The notes under the pieces: generated by a model
The model's input: only the letters and a program-made list of their open reading frames with translations
What the model was told of the DNA's origin: nothing
Databases searched by the model: none
In this document: positions 60,435-64,000 of the stretch, piece by piece
Numbering within the stretch: position 1 is the stretch's first letter
Layout of the letters: each line of letters opens with the position of its first letter
Origin: Haloferax marinisediminis
GTDB taxonomy: Archaea; Halobacteriota; Halobacteria; Halobacteriales; Haloferacaceae
Assembly: GCF_009674585.1 (NCBI RefSeq)
Contig: NZ_WKJP01000001.1
Location: 2,666,001 to 2,730,000 of the forward strand
Direction of reading: 5' to 3'
DNA: 64,000 nt
Translations under genes and position numbers: made by a program

Positions 60435-62507
60435 ATGAGTCACGAGGAATTCCCGACAGAGAACCCCGCGGTGGTGACGTGTGGGTTGCCGTACGCGAAC
60501 GGCGACCTCCACATCGGCCACCTTCGAACGTACGTCGGCGGCGACATCTACAGTCGCTCGCTGCGAAAACTCGGCCAACAGACGGCCTTCGTCAGTGGGT
60601 CCGACATGCACGGCACGCCAGTCGCCGTCAACGCCGAGAAAGAGGGCGTCACACCCGAGGAGTTCGCACTCCGTCACCACGAGAAGTACGAAGCGACGTT
60701 CCCCCGGTTCAACATCGACTTCGACAACTACGGCCACACCCACGACGAGACGAACACCGAACTCACGCAGGAAATCGTCAAAACGCTCGAAGCCGAGGGC
60801 TACGTCTACGAGAAAGAGATTCCCGTCGCGTACGACCCCGACGCCGACCAGTGGCTTCCCGACCGATTCGTCGAGGGTGCCTGTCCGTACTGTGGCGAAC
60901 ACGCCCGCGGTGACGAGTGTGACGAAGGCTGTGGTCGTCACCTCGAACCCGGCGAGATAGAGAACCCGACCTCGACGCTCACTGGCAACCCCGCAGAGTA
61001 CCGCGAGCGCCAGCACAAGTTCTTCGCCGTCTCCGACCTACAGGAGTACCTTCAGGAGTTCATCGACCGCCTCGAAGGGACGTCGAACGCCCAGAACCAG
61101 CCGCGTGAGTGGATCGAGGGCGAACTCCAAGACTGGTGTATCACCCGCGACATGGACTGGGGTATCGACTACCCCGGCGAGGAAGGTGACGACCTCGTCC
61201 TCTACGTCTGGGTCGACGCGCCAATCGAGTACATCTCCTCGACCAAGCAGTACTCAGAGAACGTCGGTGCCGACACCTTCGACTGGGAGCAGGCATGGAA
61301 GGAGTCGGGCGACATCGTCCACATCATCGGCCGCGACATCATCCAGCACCACACCGTCTTCTGGCCGGCGATGCTCAAGGGCGCAGGATACATCGAACCC
61401 CGCGCCGTCATGGCCTCTGGCTTCATCACGCTCAACGGCAAAGGGTTCTCGACCTCGCGCAACCGCGCTGTCTGGGCCGACGAGTACCTCGACGAAGGCT
61501 TCCACCCCGACCTACTTCGCTACTACCTCGCCACGAACGGTGGCTTCCAGCAGGACGTCGACTTCTCGTGGTCGAAGTTCCAAGAGCGCGTGAACAGCGA
61601 ACTCGTCGGCACCGTCGGCAACTTCCTCTACCGGTCGATGCTCTTCGCGTACCGCAACTTCGAGGGCACGCCGGACGCCGACGTGTCCGAAGAAGTCGAA
61701 GAGCGCATTCAGGAGGCCATCGACGAGTTCGAAGCGGCCCTCAACGGCTACTCGATTCGCAAGTCCGGCAACGCCGCCGTCCGCCTCGCCCAGTTCGGTA
61801 ACGAGTACATCCAGCGGAACGAACCGTGGAAACTCACCGACGAAGACCCCGAGGCGGCCGCACAGGTCATCCGCGACTGCGTCCAGATTGCGAAGGCAAT
61901 CGCCGTCATCTTCCAACCGGTCGCGCCCGCAAAGATGCAGGCGCTCTGGGAGCAACTCGGCGAAGATGGGGCCGTCGCAGACACGGCCATCGAAGCAGCG
62001 CTCGAGACGCCACCGGCGTCGTTCGGCGAACCCGAAGCACTGTTCGAGAAGATAGAAGACGACCGCGTCGAGGAACTCAACGAGAAGCTCGACGAGCGCG
62101 TCGCCGCGACGGAATCCGAAAGCGACGAGTCCGAAGAGGACACTGACGAGAACATGGCAGACGACGCAGACCTCGAACCCATCGCAGACGACCGCATCTC
62201 CTTCGACGAATTCCAGGACCTCGACCTCCGTGTCGGCGAGATTCTGTCGGCCGAAGGCATCGACGGTGCGGACAAACTCGCCAAACTGACCGTCGACATC
62301 GGTGTCGAAGAGCGCCAAATCGTCGCCGGCATCAAACAGCTCCACGACCTCTCGGAACTGCCGGGCAAGAAAGTCATCATTGTGGCCAACCTCGAAAAAG
62401 CCGAGCTGTTCGGTGTGGAGTCCAACGGGATGCTCCTCGCCGCTGGCGACGAGGCCGACCTCCTGACGACCTACGGTGACGCCGTCACCGGCACGAAGGT
62501 CCAGTAA
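60435..62507 (+). CDS. metG: Methionyl-tRNA synthetase with fused tRNA-binding domain
   Basis: The 690-residue class I synthetase has the HIGH-like motif as HIGHLRTYV in GDLHIGHLRTYVGGDI near residue 22 and the KMSKS-like motif as GKGFSTSRN near 338. The zinc-binding insert has ACPYCGEHARGDECDEGCG. After an acidic linker of about 25 residues (ESESDESEEDTDE) comes a C-terminal tRNA-binding domain (DLRVGEILSAEGIDGADKLAKL and IVAGIKQL) like EMAP II/Arc1p. It charges tRNA-Met in the cytosol. Confidence 0.96.
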   Translation: MSHEEFPTENPAVVTCGLPYANGDLHIGHLRTYVGGDIYSRSLRKLGQQTAFVSGSDMHGTPVAVNAEKEGVTPEEFALRHHEKYEATFPRFNIDFDNYGHTHDETNTELTQEIVKTLEAEGYVYEKEIPVAYDPDADQWLPDRFVEGACPYCGEHARGDECDEGCGRHLEPGEIENPTSTLTGNPAEYRERQHKFFAVSDLQEYLQEFIDRLEGTSNAQNQPREWIEGELQDWCITRDMDWGIDYPGEEGDDLVLYVWVDAPIEYISSTKQYSENVGADTFDWEQAWKESGDIVHIIGRDIIQHHTVFWPAMLKGAGYIEPRAVMASGFITLNGKGFSTSRNRAVWADEYLDEGFHPDLLRYYLATNGGFQQDVDFSWSKFQERVNSELVGTVGNFLYRSMLFAYRNFEGTPDADVSEEVEERIQEAIDEFEAALNGYSIRKSGNAAVRLAQFGNEYIQRNEPWKLTDEDPEAAAQVIRDCVQIAKAIAVIFQPVAPAKMQALWEQLGEDGAVADTAIEAALETPPASFGEPEALFEKIEDDRVEELNEKLDERVAATESESDESEEDTDENMADDADLEPIADDRISFDEFQDLDLRVGEILSAEGIDGADKLAKLTVDIGVEERQIVAGIKQLHDLSELPGKKVIIVANLEKAELFGVESNGMLLAAGDEADLLTTYGDAVTGTKVQ

Positions 62508-62531
62508 CTGAGACCAACCGCGACCCGCGAC

Positions 62532-62538
62532 TCGATTT
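62532..62538 (+). terminator. T-run after metG
   Basis: GATTTTTCG, about 27 bases past the metG stop, is a T-rich sequence suited to ending the transcript in a haloarchaeon. No stem-loop precedes it. Confidence 0.35.
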
Positions 62539-62600
62539 TTCGCGTCGAATCCCACGACAGTACCGCAGAGGCTATCCGTGCTGCTTCCACAGCGTCGTCT

Positions 62601-62906
62601 ATGGAACTCCGCGGCAGGACCGTGATAGGAATCGTGTGCGCACTCGTCGCCGTTGCGGGCCTCGTTGGGGGTGCACTCGGCGGCGGCGCAGGGACGCTGA
62701 CTGTCGAACGCGTGGACGAACTTCCCCAAGGGCAGGGCGCAGTGGCGTTCGCGAATCTCGACCCTGACCAGCGGGCAACGTTCGAGAACGCAGTGACGAC
62801 CGGAGAGCCCGTTCAGCTACCGAACGAGGCCGCCCGTAACGAGTTCGTCGACCCCGGCTACGTCCGGTACGACGGTAGTATCTACCGCACGACTGTCTCC
62901 TCGTAA
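62601..62906 (+). CDS. Small exported/membrane-anchored protein, copy 1
   Basis: The 101-residue protein has an N-terminal hydrophobic segment (TVIGIVCALVAVAGLVGGAL) and a soluble part with LTVERVDELPQGQGAV and ARNEFVDPGYVRYDGSIYRTTVSS. There is no lipobox, so it is probably a membrane-anchored or secreted protein. The soluble part is clearly the same as in the next gene, so the two arose by tandem duplication. Function unknown. Confidence 0.75.
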   Translation: MELRGRTVIGIVCALVAVAGLVGGALGGGAGTLTVERVDELPQGQGAVAFANLDPDQRATFENAVTTGEPVQLPNEAARNEFVDPGYVRYDGSIYRTTVSS

Positions 62907-62972
62907 GTCCTCGTCGAGACCGACCGTACCTTCCGTTTTCCCCTCGAACGTCAGCGTCGTATCGGAGTCACT

Positions 62973-63293
62973 ATGAGCGACGACACAGGACTCTCAGCTA
63001 TGCGATTGGGTGTGTCACTCGCCGTGGTCGTGCTCGTCCTCACTGCGGGGTGTCTCGGCGGGAGCAACGCGTCGGGCTACCTGTCAGTCGAGCGCGTCGA
63101 GGAACTCCCGCAAGGCGAAGGCGCAGTCTCGTACGACAATCTCTCGCCTGCACAACAGGAGGTCTTCCGGGACGCGCTCGGCGAAGACGGGAGCGTGACA
63201 CTGGAGAAAGGAACCGACCGAAACGAGTTCATCGACCCCGGCTACGTTCGGTACGACGGGGAAATCTACCGGACGACCGTTTCGGTACCATGA
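62973..63293 (+). CDS. Small lipoprotein, copy 2
   Basis: The 106-residue protein has a signal peptide with the lipobox LTAGC (residues 23-27), so the cysteine should be lipid-modified and the protein held outside the membrane. The soluble part contains LSVERVEELPQGEGAV and RNEFIDPGYVRYDGEIYRTTVS, like the upstream copy. The gene is 66 bases after it. Conserved residues EFxDPGYVRYDG suggest a binding surface, with unknown ligand. Confidence 0.78.
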   Translation: MSDDTGLSAMRLGVSLAVVVLVLTAGCLGGSNASGYLSVERVEELPQGEGAVSYDNLSPAQQEVFRDALGEDGSVTLEKGTDRNEFIDPGYVRYDGEIYRTTVSVP

Positions 63294-63321
63294 GACCGTC
63301 TCGGTGCCCGGAATTCCGGAC

Positions 63322-64000
63322 TCACACCTTTCTTGGCGGCCTGAGTCGGTAGTAGCGACGGTTGAGGTTGTACATGTAGCCCTCGCGCATCGTCTTGAGC
63401 ACCGCGTAGGTGACCGTCCCGAAGACGATGGGCAGGAGGAACGTCAAGTCGAACAGCAGGTCGACGTTCATCGGGACGAGGTTCTTGACTGCCAACAGCG
63501 AGATGGTCAGCGCGAAGACCACGCCAAAGACGCCCACTGCGGCCCAGAACGGCTCTTCGACTGGTCGGCGTGCAGAACCCTTGTTGAGGAAGGGGACGAT
63601 GGCGATGAAGCCGACGACGACGCCGTTAGCGAGCACGCCGTAGGTCCGGTCGGCCATAATCTTCTGCCCGCCGAGGATGGCGAGTTCAGGGTTCAACGGG
63701 TCGAGTTTGAGCAGCCCGAACGACCAGTAGAGGTACCAGTCGGGCAAGATAATCGCCGGCGTCTGACTCGGGTTCGCGGGAGCACCGATGTGTGGTGGCA
63801 TCGTCGCCGAGAGGAACAGAATCATCCCGACGAAGAACGACGCAATCGAGAGGTTTCGGACGGTCTCGTGCGGCCACGTCGGGAACGCGAGCACGTCGCG
63901 TTCGACGTAATCGGACGACTGTCGGACCGTTTGGTCTTCGTACCGAGCACGCTCGAAGTACTCGTAGGTCAGGCGCGCGAGTCCGGTCGTTCGGCTCTTT
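63322..64000 (-). CDS. Second cytochrome b C-terminal half (PetD-like), 5' end outside the window
   Basis: The frame is open to the right edge, so the N-terminus is missing. The visible 225 residues include LTYEYFERARYEDQ, the quinol-site motif PDWY in AIILPDWYLYWSFGLLKLD, and NGVVVGFIAIVPFLNKGS. It is almost the same as the copy at 28568-29332, also at the DNA level over long stretches. A halocyanin and cytochrome b half may follow outside the window. Convergent with the lipoprotein gene. Confidence 0.93.
   Translation of the reverse strand, partial: KSRTTGLARLTYEYFERARYEDQTVRQSSDYVERDVLAFPTWPHETVRNLSIASFFVGMILFLSATMPPHIGAPANPSQTPAIILPDWYLYWSFGLLKLDPLNPELAILGGQKIMADRTYGVLANGVVVGFIAIVPFLNKGSARRPVEEPFWAAVGVFGVVFALTISLLAVKNLVPMNVDLLFDLTFLLPIVFGTVTYAVLKTMREGYMYNLNRRYYRLRPPRKV

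Noticed and set aside
1..64000. CRISPR arrays, rRNA genes, insertion sequences
   Set aside because: I looked for regularly spaced repeats, rRNA signature sequences and transposase motifs and saw none; the only repeats are the tRNA fragments and paralogous genes listed.

Overview
The window looks like chromosome from a haloarchaeon of the Haloferax / Haloferacaceae type. The base composition is GC-rich, the proteins are strongly acidic (Asp/Glu-rich), most genes start with little or no leader behind an A/T-rich box about 25-32 nt upstream, and the gene content is archaeal: egsA (glycerol-1-phosphate dehydrogenase), PAN, Rad50/Mre11, PolB, halocyanins and MfnA. The order polB / sufCBD / rad50-mre11 / PAN / cytochrome b cluster / ppsA / metG matches what I remember of Haloferax volcanii, but I could not check this by alignment. 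I see no rRNA, CRISPR array, insertion sequence or prophage. This is mostly core chromosome, with one tRNA locus carrying partial tRNA copies.

Layout. 1-4.1 kb: truncated sugar-nucleotide epimerase/dehydratase, HD phosphohydrolase, AlaX-type editing protein, DUF3179 protein, FkbM methyltransferase. 4.1-4.9 kb: gene-poor stretch with tRNA-Gln(TTG) and truncated tRNA-like copies. 4.9-7.6 kb: sulfur/redox cluster DsrE-TusA-SQR-like-DUF1641. 7.7-9.9 kb: ferritin-like protein with a DtxR-type regulator, then an aspartoacylase-like protein. 10.1-13.7 kb: sufC-sufB-sufD. 13.9-16.6 kb: intein-free family B DNA polymerase. 16.7-22.7 kb: small proteins, then a short protein-mre11-rad50 operon and a winged-helix protein. 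22.9-25.1 kb: PAN, a 44-residue membrane protein and endonuclease III.

25.1-30.6 kb holds the most interesting system. A cytochrome b is split into two genes (haem half, then a half with a PDWY quinol-site motif). They sit with a membrane-anchored halocyanin and several small membrane proteins of unknown function. No Rieske iron-sulfur gene is visible. A second halocyanin lies at 41 kb, and a second, near-identical copy of the quinol-site half runs off the right end of the window.

30.8-43.5 kb: NAD-kinase-like protein with an altered GGDG motif, M28 peptidase, thiolase plus DUF35 protein, alpha/beta hydrolase, MeaB plus a B12-binding subunit, S9 peptidase, MTH865-like protein, M42 peptidase, halocyanin, glycosyltransferase, DUF420 protein. 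43.7-52.9 kb: egsA, LysE-type exporter, GDT1-type transporter overlapping a DtxR-type regulator, threonine synthase, FAD oxidoreductase, CPBP protease, phosphoesterase, HTH regulator, J-domain protein. 52.9-64 kb: small zinc protein, ppsA, a second CPBP protease, mfnA, membrane proteins, a TraB-like protein, metG, two tandem small exported proteins and the partial cytochrome b gene.

How the genes work together. The cytochrome b/halocyanin set, the SQR-like protein, the DUF420 protein and the Fe-S assembly genes point to an aerobic quinone- and copper-based respiratory chain. MeaB with the B12-binding subunit indicates methylmalonyl-CoA mutase activity. The thiolase/DUF35 pair suggests acetoacetyl-CoA formation for mevalonate and isoprenoid synthesis, egsA supplies the archaeal lipid backbone, and MfnA probably supplies beta-alanine for CoA. 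Two separate DtxR-type regulators sit beside a ferritin-like gene and a manganese-type transporter gene, suggesting local control of metal supply.
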